From the NCBI GenBank assembly GCA_016712415.1, contig JADJRC010000011.1, positions 62,001 through 126,000 on the forward strand: 64,000 nucleotides of DNA, in the 5' to 3' direction. The notes below the pieces were generated by a model. It was given only the letters and a program-made list of their open reading frames with translations. It ran no database searches and was not told the DNA's origin. This document shows, in pieces, positions 55,892-64,000 of the stretch; position 1 is the stretch's first letter; each line of letters starts with the position of its first letter. The stretch comes from Lewinellaceae bacterium (GTDB lineage Bacteria; Bacteroidota; Bacteroidia; Chitinophagales; Saprospiraceae). The position numbers were made by a program, and so were the translations under genes.

Positions 55892-57130
55892 TTGCACAAA
55901 ACAGACCATCATAAGCTGCAACCCCTGCTCGTCCGTGCCGTCGCGCAGGCCTTGTACGCTATTTTCCGGGAAAACCGCCATGCCGACAAGGTGATCGAAT
56001 ACACCCTGCGCCGCAGCCCCAAAGCGGGAAGCCGCGACCGGGCATTCATCGCTGAAACGACTTATGAGGCAGTGCGCTATTATCGCCTGTATGCGGAATT
56101 ACTTGGCAAAACGCCCGAAAACGAGGACGACTTCTGGAAAATCGCCGGTATTCACCTGCTGGTGTCCGGAAATGCGGGCGCTGCATTACCTGAATGGAGG
56201 GAGTTTCGCGACCTGAATGCTGATGATATCCTGGCCAGGGCAAAGATGTTAAGCGACAGCAGAGCCTTTCGCGAAAGCATTCCCGACTGGCTCGACGACA
56301 TGGGCAGTCTGGAACTCGGTGCGCGCTGGGACGAAACCCTTCCCTGGCTCAACCGCCCCGCGCAGGTTGTACTGCGCGCCAACCGGCTCAAAACCGACCG
56401 CACTGCGCTGCAAGACGCGCTGCGCGCTGAAAGCGTGGACACAAAATCTGTCGGTCAGGGCGACGCGCTGGTACTCACCCGCCGGCAAAACATATTCCAA
56501 ACCAGGGCTTTCAGGGCAGGACTCTTTGAGGTGCAGGATTTCAGCAGCCAACTGGTTGCGCCCTTTTTGGCGCCCGAACCCGGTATGCGGGTAGTGGATG
56601 CCTGTGCCGGCGGCGGCGGCAAAACCCTGCACCTGGCAGCGTTGCTCCAAAACCGCGGCAGCCTGATCGCACTTGACACCTTTGGCTGGAAACTGGACGA
56701 ACTGCGGCAGCGTGCGCGCCGTGCAGGCGCAACCAATATCGAAACACGGCCAATCGAAAACCGGAAAGTGATCAAGCGCCTGCATGGCAGCGCCGACAGG
56801 CTTCTGCTCGATGTGCCCTGCAGCGGCCTCGGTGTATTGCGCCGCAACCCTGATTCCAAGTGGAAACTACAGCCCGGCGTAATCCGTGAGCTCCAGGCGA
56901 TACAGCAGGATATCCTGCAATCCTACAGTCCTATGGTTAAGGAAGGCGGACGTCTGGTGTACGCCACCTGTAGCATACTTCCTTCGGAAAACGAAGCCCA
57001 GGTCCGGCAATTCCTCAACAGTGAGGCCGGGAAAACATTTCGCCTTGTCGATGAAAAAAGGATACTGCCCCAGGATGACGGATTCGACGGATTTTTCATG
57101 GCATTGCTTGAAAAAGCGTCAAAATCGTAG
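55892..57130 (+). CDS. RsmB/NOP family 16S rRNA cytosine-C5 methyltransferase
   Basis: SAM-dependent RNA m5C methyltransferase. After an NusB-like helical N-domain (RENRHADKVIEYTLRRSPKAGSRDR region) comes the catalytic domain: VVDACAGGGGKTLHLA (SAM site), LLLDVPCSGLGVLRRNPDSKW with one catalytic cysteine, and VYATCSILPSENE with the second. About 412 aa from TTG 55892. There is no ATG in the first 130 codons of the open frame, so the start is TTG (55892 here; 55835 is another, overlapping the previous stop). Family assignment is strong; the exact target cytosine is not known. Confidence 0.85.
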   Translation: MHKTDHHKLQPLLVRAVAQALYAIFRENRHADKVIEYTLRRSPKAGSRDRAFIAETTYEAVRYYRLYAELLGKTPENEDDFWKIAGIHLLVSGNAGAALPEWREFRDLNADDILARAKMLSDSRAFRESIPDWLDDMGSLELGARWDETLPWLNRPAQVVLRANRLKTDRTALQDALRAESVDTKSVGQGDALVLTRRQNIFQTRAFRAGLFEVQDFSSQLVAPFLAPEPGMRVVDACAGGGGKTLHLAALLQNRGSLIALDTFGWKLDELRQRARRAGATNIETRPIENRKVIKRLHGSADRLLLDVPCSGLGVLRRNPDSKWKLQPGVIRELQAIQQDILQSYSPMVKEGGRLVYATCSILPSENEAQVRQFLNSEAGKTFRLVDEKRILPQDDGFDGFFMALLEKASKS

Positions 57131-57249
57131 TTTTTGAACGGCACAAAAGTTAATTTTTAGTAAAATTTATTGAAAATCAATTTTTTATAAAAAATACCCG
57201 CACCTTTGCAGCGGCACGTTGCCACTATCACTTATTTCAATTTTTTTCA

Positions 57250-57441
57250 ATGTACACAGGAACAGTAAAGTTCTTCAATGAATCCAAAGGTTTTGGCTTC
57301 ATCGTTGACAACTCCTCAAACGAGGAAATTTTCGTCCACGTCAGTGGTCTGATCGACAACATTCGCGAAGGTGACAAAGTCACTTACACCACTGAACGCG
57401 GCAAAAAAGGCATGAACGCAGTTGATGTCAAAGTCGCGTAA
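57250..57441 (+). CDS. Cold-shock domain protein
   Basis: A 63-aa CspA-like single-stranded RNA/DNA binding protein: GTVKFFNESKGFGFIV contains RNP1 (KGFGFIV) and EIFVHVSGL contains RNP2. Slightly shorter than E. coli CspA. It has a 119-bp A/T-rich upstream region with CACCTTTG (57201-57208), one base off the -7 consensus, and is followed by a strong terminator, so it is monocistronic. Confidence 0.95.
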   Translation: MYTGTVKFFNESKGFGFIVDNSSNEEIFVHVSGLIDNIREGDKVTYTTERGKKGMNAVDVKVA

Positions 57442-57474
57442 GCGATCCGACATTTTGAATTCATACTATGCAAA

Positions 57475-57507
57475 AACCTCCGGCGAGCAATCGTCGGAGG
57501 TTTTTTT
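57475..57507 (+). terminator. Rho-independent terminator after cold-shock gene
   Basis: 12-bp stem AACCTCCGGCGA / TCGTCGGAGGTT (one G-U pair) with a GCAA loop and a run of seven T including the stem end. Confidence 0.92.
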
Positions 57508-57539
57508 ATTCAGAACAACTTCCCAATCCGGGGTCTTTT

Positions 57540-57547
57540 TACCTTTG
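57540..57547 (+). promoter_or_regulatory. Putative -7 box of purL
   Basis: TACCTTTG, exact consensus, 49 bases before the purL ATG and just downstream of a terminator. The -33 region is not clear. Confidence 0.55.
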
Positions 57548-57596
57548 CACCTCAATTTTCCTGCTTACCTGATCACGTCCTCTCAGCTGCTCAAAT

Positions 57597-59816
57597 ATGG
57601 AGTCCACCGTCGAAATCGCAAAAAACCTCGGCCTGACCGCCGATGAATTTGAAAAGATCACCGAAATATTAGGCAGAGCGCCCAATTTTACCGAACTCAG
57701 CGTGTATTCGGTGATGTGGAGCGAACACTGTTCCTACAAAAACTCCATCCTTCAACTCAAAACGCTGCCCCGCAGCGGCAAACGCCTGTTGGTGGAAGCC
57801 GGGGAGGAAAACGCCGGTTTGGTGGACATCGGCGACGGCCTCGGCTGCGCATTCAAGATCGAGAGCCACAACCACCCCTCGGCCATCGAGCCTTATCAGG
57901 GCGCGGCAACTGGTGTGGGCGGTATACACCGCGATATTTTCACTATGGGCGCGCGGCCCATCGCCGCGCTGAACAGCCTGCGCTTCGGCGAACCGAAGAC
58001 CCCGCACATGAAACGGCTCATCGCCGGCGTGGTCAAGGGCATCGGCGATTACGGCAACTGCTTCGGCGTACCTACGGTAGGCGGCGAGGTGTATTTTATG
58101 CCTTGCTACAACCATGATATTTTGGTCAACGCCATGTCTGCCGGTATTGTCAAGGCCGGCGAAACGGTGAGCGCGACGGCCGGCGGCCCCGGCAATCCGG
58201 TCTTTATTGTCGGTTCGGCAACGGGAAAAGACGGTATTCACGGCGCGACGTTCGCCAGCGCCGATCTTTCCGAGGACTCACACGAAGACCTGCCTGCCGT
58301 TCAGGTCGGCGACCCTTTCCAGGAAAAACTGCTGCTGGAGGCATCGCTCGAAGCCATTCAAACGGATGCCATCGTGGGCATGCAGGATATGGGTGCGGCA
58401 GGCATCACCTGCTCCACCTCCGAAATGAGCGCCAAGGCAGGCTGCGGCATGCGGATCGACCTCGACAGGGTGCCTACACGTCAGGCCAATATGAAAGACT
58501 GGGAGATACTGCTCTCGGAGAGCCAGGAACGCATGCTGATCGTGTGCAAACCCGGCCGTGAATCAGAGATCAGGGCTGTGTTCGACAAATGGGACCTCCC
58601 CTGCGAACACATCGGTGAAACAACCGAGGGCGGCCGCCTCGAATACTATTACCACGGTGAATTGGTAGCGGATGTGCCCGCAGAAACGCTCGTGCTGGGC
58701 GGCGGCGCGCCGGTATATGTGCGGGAACAGCAGGAGCCGGAATACCTGGCGGAAATCCGAAAATTCGACATCGGGCAGGTTGCATTGCCCTCCGACTACA
58801 TTTCGGCAGCCAGAAAACTCTGGAACTCGCCAAACCTCGCCTCCAAAAACTGGATCACCCAGCAGTACGACTCTATGGTCCGCACAGGCACTGTGACCAC
58901 CAACCGGCCCAGCGACGCCGCGGTCGTATATGTAAAAGGGACCAAAAAAGCCCTGGCGCTGACAACAGATTGCAATTCAGCCTACGTATACGCCGATCCC
59001 TACAAAGGCGGCATGATCGCCGTAGCAGAAGCAGCAAGGAACATCGTCTGTGCAGGCGGAGAGCCGGTGGCCATCACCAACTGCCTGAATTTCGGCAATC
59101 CCTACAACCCGGAAGTCTATTACCAGTTTGCACAGGCTATCCGCGGCATGGGCGAAGCCTGCAGGAAATTCGAAACGCCGGTTACGGGTGGCAACGTGAG
59201 TTTTTACAACCAATACGCCCACCAGGGCAAGGTCGTCCCGGTCTACCCCACCCCTACCATCGGCATGCTGGGCTTGCTGGATGATTACGAGCGCATTATG
59301 ACGCTCGACTTCAAAAGCGAAGGCGACAGTATCATCCTCATAGGCACGAGCCGCGACGATCTGGGCAGCAGCGAATACCTCCGCACAGTACTGCAACTGG
59401 AGCACAGCAACTGCCCCTATTTTGACCTGGAAGAAGAGTATTTCATCCAGCAGGTTGTTCAGAAAGCCATCCGGAAGCAAATGATCCGATCGGCGCACGA
59501 CGTTTCGGATGGCGGAATATTTGCAGCGCTTGTCGAAAGCGCCATGCCCCGCGAACTGGGCTTTCAGGTGCGCAGCAATACAGGTATCCGCAGGGATGCG
59601 TGGTTGTTCGGAGAGGCGCAAAGCAGAATAATTGTCAGCGTGGGCGCAGAACAACTTGAGGCATTCAAACGTTTTTTAGAGGCGGAAAATGCGCCGTTCG
59701 AGGTGCTCGGGACGGTAACCGGCAGAAAAATGAACATTGATGGAGAAGACTGGGGCAACGTTTCGGACTGGAAACGCACCTATGAAACCGTTCTGGAAAA
59801 CGTGATGCAGAACTGA
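57597..59816 (+). CDS. purL: Phosphoribosylformylglycinamidine synthase subunit PurL (small type)
   Basis: Synthetase subunit that converts FGAR to FGAM with ATP and ammonia. The 739-aa length marks the small PurL that needs separate PurS and PurQ, neither of which is in this window. Motifs: VMWSEHCSYKNS, FKIESHNHPSAIEPYQGAAT, GVGGIHRDIFTMGARPIA, MQDMGAAGITCSTSEMSAKAG and the second-half repeat GNVSFYNQ; VSDGGIFAALVESA is near the C-terminus. ATG start with its own -7 box. Confidence 0.96.
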   Translation: MESTVEIAKNLGLTADEFEKITEILGRAPNFTELSVYSVMWSEHCSYKNSILQLKTLPRSGKRLLVEAGEENAGLVDIGDGLGCAFKIESHNHPSAIEPYQGAATGVGGIHRDIFTMGARPIAALNSLRFGEPKTPHMKRLIAGVVKGIGDYGNCFGVPTVGGEVYFMPCYNHDILVNAMSAGIVKAGETVSATAGGPGNPVFIVGSATGKDGIHGATFASADLSEDSHEDLPAVQVGDPFQEKLLLEASLEAIQTDAIVGMQDMGAAGITCSTSEMSAKAGCGMRIDLDRVPTRQANMKDWEILLSESQERMLIVCKPGRESEIRAVFDKWDLPCEHIGETTEGGRLEYYYHGELVADVPAETLVLGGGAPVYVREQQEPEYLAEIRKFDIGQVALPSDYISAARKLWNSPNLASKNWITQQYDSMVRTGTVTTNRPSDAAVVYVKGTKKALALTTDCNSAYVYADPYKGGMIAVAEAARNIVCAGGEPVAITNCLNFGNPYNPEVYYQFAQAIRGMGEACRKFETPVTGGNVSFYNQYAHQGKVVPVYPTPTIGMLGLLDDYERIMTLDFKSEGDSIILIGTSRDDLGSSEYLRTVLQLEHSNCPYFDLEEEYFIQQVVQKAIRKQMIRSAHDVSDGGIFAALVESAMPRELGFQVRSNTGIRRDAWLFGEAQSRIIVSVGAEQLEAFKRFLEAENAPFEVLGTVTGRKMNIDGEDWGNVSDWKRTYETVLENVMQN

Positions 59817-59865
59817 CAGCAACTTGTCGACTCAATTTTCAACAATAGGCAAATTCAATTTTTTT

Positions 59866-60948
59866 ATGAAAAAAATAAAATCACTCGTGCTTTTCATGCT
59901 ACCCGTCATGGCAATTTTTTATGCCTGTAACGGACAAAGCGGCTACACCCTTAAGGGCACCATAAACGGCGCGGCAAACCTCCAGGTGCTGCTTGAGCAG
60001 GCCCATTTCGATCGCACCAACACCGCCCTCGGGCGCGCCACCTGCGATGCCAACGGGGCTTTTGAGATCAAACAGGAAAAGGCGCCCGAACAAGGGCTTT
60101 ATCGAATGACCATCGGCGCCAAACGCCTGTTTTTTATCCTTGACGGCACCGAAAAGGCTATCGACATCAAAGCCGACCTGAACACGATTGACCAACTCAA
60201 CGTCCAGGTTACCGGCTCGGAGACGTTCACCTGTTACGCCGATATCATCAATAATGTCCTGAAAAACCAGTTGAAAAGTCCGGAAGAAGCCCGCGCCACC
60301 ATCGCCAAGGGTTGCAATCCGCTGATGAAGGCCATCCTGACCTCCTCGCTGCTCGGCAACAATGCAGGCGCCTATCTCGACGACTTCAAGTCTGCCTCGG
60401 CAGCACTGAACGAATATATGCCGGGCTCCAAGTACGCGACCGATTATGCCAACATGATCACTTCGCTTCAAAGCCAGATCGCACAGCAGTCTCAGCAGCA
60501 GGCCCAGCAACAAGCCGGCGAGTCCATCAAAGTAGGCATGCCCGCGCCGGATATCAGCCTGCCGGGCCCCGATGGAAAAACGCGTTCGCTGTCGTCGCTC
60601 AAGGGCAAAATCGTCCTGCTCGACTTCTGGGCTTCGTGGTGCGGCCCGTGCAGAAGAGCCAACCCCCACGTGGTTGAGGTATACAACAAATACAAGGGCA
60701 AAGGATTTGATGTGTTCAGTGTCTCGCTCGACAAACAGGACGGCAAAGACCGCTGGGTCGACGCCATTTCAAAAGACGGCCTTATCTGGGACAACCACGT
60801 CAGTGATCTGCAATACTGGAACAGTGCACCTGCAGCGACGTACGGTGTGCGGTCCATCCCAAAAACATTCCTCATCGGGCGCGACGGCAAGATCGTTGCC
60901 ATCAACCCGCGCGACAACCTCGAAGAGGAATTGCTGAAAGTGCTCTGA
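59866..60948 (+). CDS. Thioredoxin-fold lipoprotein (DUF4369 + TlpA-like thiol-disulfide oxidoreductase)
   Basis: A 360-aa exported lipoprotein. The signal ends in a lipobox-like AIFYAC, so the mature protein would be lipid-anchored at the cysteine. Residues about 25-130 match the DUF4369 beta domain typical of Bacteroidota (GYTLKGTINGAANLQVLLEQ); a Gln-rich helical linker (SQIAQQSQQQAQQQAG) leads to an AhpC/TSA-like thioredoxin domain with the redox motif DFWASWCGPCRRANP and cis-Pro loop RSIPKTFLI. Role: periplasmic thiol reduction or cytochrome/protein folding support; partner unknown. ATG 59866. Confidence 0.9.
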   Translation: MKKIKSLVLFMLPVMAIFYACNGQSGYTLKGTINGAANLQVLLEQAHFDRTNTALGRATCDANGAFEIKQEKAPEQGLYRMTIGAKRLFFILDGTEKAIDIKADLNTIDQLNVQVTGSETFTCYADIINNVLKNQLKSPEEARATIAKGCNPLMKAILTSSLLGNNAGAYLDDFKSASAALNEYMPGSKYATDYANMITSLQSQIAQQSQQQAQQQAGESIKVGMPAPDISLPGPDGKTRSLSSLKGKIVLLDFWASWCGPCRRANPHVVEVYNKYKGKGFDVFSVSLDKQDGKDRWVDAISKDGLIWDNHVSDLQYWNSAPAATYGVRSIPKTFLIGRDGKIVAINPRDNLEEELLKVL

Positions 60949-60971
60949 TTACGGGTATTTTCCGGTGCTTG

Positions 60972-61018
60972 TTTTTGAGGCGCCATCCGCTGTATGTATG
61001 CCGGTGGCGCCTCAAAAA
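60972..61018. other. Perfect 14-bp inverted repeat
   Basis: TTTTTGAGGCGCCA at 60972-60985 is mirrored exactly by TGGCGCCTCAAAAA at 61005-61018 with a 19-nt loop. The U-tract lies inside the stem, so it may terminate transcription on either strand only weakly; it could also be a repetitive palindrome. Confidence 0.6.
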
Positions 61019-61076
61019 TCTCCCCCTATTGGGTCACGGCTAACCTGCAACAAATCCTGCCTTAAGCATGACTTGC

Positions 61077-63257
61077 ATGAAAAAAACACTCTGGATACTC
61101 CTCTTCATCCCCTTCCTCCTGGACGCCCAGGGGGGTATGTGGATACCCCTCCATCTCGAAAAACAGAACGAGAAAGACATGAAGTCGCTCGGTCTGAAGA
61201 TAAAGGCCGATGATATTTACGCCATTTCCCAGCCGAGTCTGAAGGACGCCATCTGCCAGTTTGATGGCGGCTGTACCGGCGAGATGATCTCTCCCGAGGG
61301 CCTGCTGCTCACCAACCACCACTGTGGTTTTGATGCCATTCAGCAGCTCAGCACCCTCGAACACAATTACCTTGAAGACGGGTACTGGGCCAAAAACCGC
61401 AACGAAGAACTGCCTGCCGATGGCGTTACGGCCCTGTTCATCACGCGCATGGAAGATGTCACCGCACTGGCCATGCAAGGCGTATCGGAAAGCATGGCAG
61501 AGCGCGACCGACAGGCGCTGGTAGACAAAAACCTGGCGCAGATAAAAGCCAATACCAAAAAAGAAAAATGGGAAGATATCCAGGTCCGGCCATTTTATAA
61601 CGGCAACCAGTACTACCTGTTTGTCACCCAAACGTTTAAAGATGTGCGTTTTGTGGGCGCTCCGCCCAGCAGCATCGGCAAGTTCGGCGCCGACACGGAC
61701 AACTGGGTTTGGCCGAGGCATACCGGCGACTTCTCCATGTTCCGGGTGTATGCCGATAAAGACAACCGCCCTGCTGCGTATTCAAAGGATAACAAGCCTT
61801 TTCAACCCAAAAAATTTCTTGCCATCTCGCTCGACGGCGTGGAGGAAGGAGACTTCACGATGGTATATGGCTTCCCGGGACGCACAGACGAATACCTGAC
61901 CGAAGCGGCAGTCCGGCAGACCGGCGAGGTACTCGACCCTGCCAAGGTGGCGATTCGCGACCGGGCGCTGAAGATTATGGACGGGTTTCTGCGCAAGGAC
62001 CCGGCTGTGAAGATCGATTATATTGCCAAATACAGTACGATTGCCAACGGATGGAAAAAATGGCTCGGCGAGATGCAAGGGCTTCAAAAGTTCGGGGCCT
62101 ACGATAAAAAACGCGACTACGAAACGGAGTTTACCCGTCGTGTAGCCCTGAATACAGATTTCAGGTACAAGTACACCAACCTGTTGCCCCGTCTCCGCCA
62201 GTTGTACCAGGACATCGAACCGTATGCCCTGACGCGCGACTATTATTTCGAGGCCTGTATCCGCAACAGCGAAATACTCGGACTTGCTGCGGGGATGCGG
62301 GGATGGATTGAAACGTTTGACAAGAACGGCGCAGACTTTTTCGCCGGCAAAAAACCCGAAATGGCTGCCAAACTCGACGATTTTTACACGGGGTATCACC
62401 CTGAAGTGGATGAAGCGGTTTTTGCAGGCCTGATGGAACTCTATGCCCGGAATGTGCGCGCAGAATGGGGCGGAGCCTTCGTACGCACCATGGCGGAACA
62501 ACACAACGGCTACCCCGGCCTGGCCAATCATATTTTCAAAAACAGCGTGCTGGCTGAAAAGGGAAAAATGAACGCCCTGTTGCAAGAAAAACCCGAAACG
62601 ATCGCCAAAACCCTGCAAAACGACCCGGCTTTCACTTTCTGGAAAACACTCAACGACGCTTACCAGGAACATATTCAGCCCAAACTCCAGGAACTTCAAC
62701 CGCAAATCAACCTCCTGCAGCGCCAGTATATGGCGGCGCAAATGGAGGTGTTCAGGGAAAAACGTTTTTTCCCCGACGCCAACAGCACCCTGCGCCTTAC
62801 CTATGGCAAAGTGGACGACTACTCTCCACGCGATGCCGTCGAATACGAAGAACATACTTACCTGGAGGGCGTTATGGAAAAATACATCCCCGGTGATTAC
62901 GAATTCGACGTCCCGAAAAAACTCATCGAACTCTGGAAATCGAAGAACTACGGTCAGTATGCCGATGCCAACGGACGTATGCCGGTCGGGTTTATCGGCA
63001 CCAATCATACCACCGGCGGCAACTCAGGCAGCCCCGCCCTGGATGCTTACGGCAACCTCGTCGGACTGAATTTCGACCGCGTATGGGAAGGCACCATGAG
63101 TGACCTGAATTACGACCCCGCTATTTGCCGCAACATCATGGTTGATATCCGATATGTGCTCTTTATTATGGACAAATTTGGAGAAGCCGGATACCTGACC
63201 AGGGAGATGAAACTCGTGAAAGGGAAAAAGAAGCGGAAGAAAGGAAAGGACAAGTAG
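61077..63257 (+). CDS. S46 family dipeptidyl-peptidase (DPP7/DPP11 type)
   Basis: A 726-aa exported serine peptidase that removes dipeptides from peptide N-termini in the periplasm. Signal peptide MKKTLWILLFIPFLLDAQG; catalytic histidine in LLTNHHCGFDAIQ, aspartate in DTDNWVWPRHTGDFS, nucleophile serine in TTGGNSGSPALDAYG. The residue after FD in GLNFDRVWEGTMSD is Arg, the position that in this family separates DPP11 (Arg, prefers Asp/Glu at P1) from DPP7 (Gly), so acidic P1 preference is inferred. The Lys/Arg-rich tail KGKKKRKKGKDK is unusual. ATG 61077 preferred to 61068. Confidence 0.92.
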   Translation: MKKTLWILLFIPFLLDAQGGMWIPLHLEKQNEKDMKSLGLKIKADDIYAISQPSLKDAICQFDGGCTGEMISPEGLLLTNHHCGFDAIQQLSTLEHNYLEDGYWAKNRNEELPADGVTALFITRMEDVTALAMQGVSESMAERDRQALVDKNLAQIKANTKKEKWEDIQVRPFYNGNQYYLFVTQTFKDVRFVGAPPSSIGKFGADTDNWVWPRHTGDFSMFRVYADKDNRPAAYSKDNKPFQPKKFLAISLDGVEEGDFTMVYGFPGRTDEYLTEAAVRQTGEVLDPAKVAIRDRALKIMDGFLRKDPAVKIDYIAKYSTIANGWKKWLGEMQGLQKFGAYDKKRDYETEFTRRVALNTDFRYKYTNLLPRLRQLYQDIEPYALTRDYYFEACIRNSEILGLAAGMRGWIETFDKNGADFFAGKKPEMAAKLDDFYTGYHPEVDEAVFAGLMELYARNVRAEWGGAFVRTMAEQHNGYPGLANHIFKNSVLAEKGKMNALLQEKPETIAKTLQNDPAFTFWKTLNDAYQEHIQPKLQELQPQINLLQRQYMAAQMEVFREKRFFPDANSTLRLTYGKVDDYSPRDAVEYEEHTYLEGVMEKYIPGDYEFDVPKKLIELWKSKNYGQYADANGRMPVGFIGTNHTTGGNSGSPALDAYGNLVGLNFDRVWEGTMSDLNYDPAICRNIMVDIRYVLFIMDKFGEAGYLTREMKLVKGKKKRKKGKDK

Positions 63258-63319
63258 GCAGTTGGCAGGAGCAGGGGGCAGGGATATCATTTTTTCACCA
63301 TATTTCAACCGTCAGGACA

Positions 63320-64000
63320 GTGCAGGTCAAAAACAATTCGCTCCAAACGGACACCCCGAAACCAGAGACAACAGACCGCAGGCATGCCCTGAGTGATATT
63401 TTGACCCACCTGGGTGAAGAGCGGGATCAATATTTTCATGCGATCTCGCCACCGGTTATTCAATCAAGCAATTTTGCCTTCCCCGACCTGGCGGCTTTCC
63501 GAGCGGCTTTTTCCGACGAACTGACGCACCACGTTTATTCCCGGGGCAACAACCCCACAGTAGAGATACTGCGAAAAAAACTCGCCGCGCTGGAAGGAAT
63601 GGAAGACGCGCTGGTGTTTTCAAGCGGCGCCGGGGCTGTTGCTGCCGCAGTCATCGGAAACATATCGGCAGGTGAGCATATCGTCTGCCAAAAATCACCG
63701 TACTCCTGGACTTCAGCGCTGCTGCGCAAGTTTTTGCCGCGTTTGGGCGTTGAACACACCTTTGTCGACGGTACTGACATCCGGAATATCGAGGCGGCCA
63801 TCAGGCCCAATACCCGCATCCTGTACCTGGAGAGCCCGAATACCATGACCTTCGAATGCCAGGACTTGCAAGCCTGTGCAGAACTGGCCAAAACGCACAG
63901 CCTTGTCACTATTATCGACAACTCGTACTGTTCGCCCATCTATCAGAACCCCGTGGCATTCGGCATCGATATCGTGGTGCACTCCGGCACCAAGTACCTC
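63320..64000 (+). CDS. Trans-sulfuration PLP enzyme (cystathionine gamma-synthase/lyase family), partial
   Basis: The frame is open from GTG 63320 to the window end without a stop; 227 codons are visible. Recognised as the Cys/Met metabolism PLP family: HLGEERDQYFHAISPPVIQSS, YSRGNNPTVEILRKKLAALE, SSGAGAVAAAVIGNI, LESPNTMTFE, IIDNSYCSPIYQNP, and it ends at the PLP lysine motif HSGTKYL. Likely a Bacteroidota cystathionine gamma-synthase or beta/gamma-lyase. No ATG lies near the start; GTG is provisional. Confidence 0.88.
   Translation, partial: MQVKNNSLQTDTPKPETTDRRHALSDILTHLGEERDQYFHAISPPVIQSSNFAFPDLAAFRAAFSDELTHHVYSRGNNPTVEILRKKLAALEGMEDALVFSSGAGAVAAAVIGNISAGEHIVCQKSPYSWTSALLRKFLPRLGVEHTFVDGTDIRNIEAAIRPNTRILYLESPNTMTFECQDLQACAELAKTHSLVTIIDNSYCSPIYQNPVAFGIDIVVHSGTKYL

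Noticed and set aside
61782..63008. 408-codon antisense frame inside the S46 peptidase gene
   Set aside because: The sense strand encodes a complete, conserved peptidase; the antisense product resembles nothing and lacks a promoter.

Overview
The window is bacterial and almost certainly from the phylum Bacteroidota, most likely the Saprospiria side of it. Evidence: secreted proteins end in type IX secretion (T9SS/Por) C-terminal domains, there is a giant SprB-repeat adhesin with a gliding-motility-type C-terminus, promoters match the phylum -7 box TAnnTTTG, Shine-Dalgarno sequences are scarce, and several small conserved families are phylum-specific. Base composition looks close to half GC by eye. 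No rRNA, tRNA, CRISPR array, transposase or prophage was seen.

Layout. 0-6.2 kb: complete minus-strand nqrABCDEF operon (Na+-pumping NADH:quinone reductase); nqrA carries one frameshift and two gaps hold short-period tandem repeats. 6.3-10.2 kb: PyrR-like phosphoribosyltransferase, then a plus-strand pair of Fe-S redox genes (membrane 4Fe-4S protein and CCG protein) split by a four-helix-bundle gene that sits between mutually inverted tandem repeats. 10.4-13.9 kb: large T9SS-secreted protein. 14.0-15.8 kb: two tandem conflict-type effectors, a trypsin-like protease and a TIR protein, both with an effector-associated adaptor domain (EAD) at the N-terminus. 15.8-22.5 kb: a minus-strand run with an M20 dipeptidase, an FKBP isomerase fused to an M50-like membrane protease, a histidine kinase, prmC, a small membrane protein, purK and purE. 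22.8-31.4 kb: an 8.6-kb SprB-repeat adhesin. 31.4-38.4 kb: a damaged GH29 fucosidase, small membrane and T9SS proteins, a nuclease, a membrane hydrolase, dihydroorotase, two candidate small transcription units and era. 39-43 kb: a Bacteroidota protein, a NadR-like kinase, then a TPP riboswitch in front of a TonB-dependent receptor, followed by a nested inverted-repeat element. 43-47 kb: two paralogous secreted LysM proteins. 47-64 kb: mostly housekeeping and metabolism (surE, aldo/keto reductase, ilvE, fabD, yqgE, GH36 galactosidase, rRNA methyltransferase, cold-shock protein, purL, thioredoxin-like lipoprotein, DPP7/11 peptidase, trans-sulfuration enzyme running off the end).

Quality warning. 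Between about 25.6 and 38.4 kb I count roughly 20 single-base frame disruptions, mostly missing bases in short homopolymers, and they hit the normally essential genes era and pyrC. Outside that stretch I found only one clear case (nqrA). The simplest reading is locally poor consensus, not mass gene decay. Genes there are given as full reconstructed spans.

How it fits together: a respiring, surface-active bacterium that exports adhesins and enzymes through T9SS, scavenges peptides (S46 and M20 peptidases) and thiamine (TPP-controlled receptor), and carries an EAD-coupled effector pair of the type proposed for biological conflict or cell-death signalling. That pair is the best candidate for a little-studied system here; its expected NTPase sensor is not in the window.
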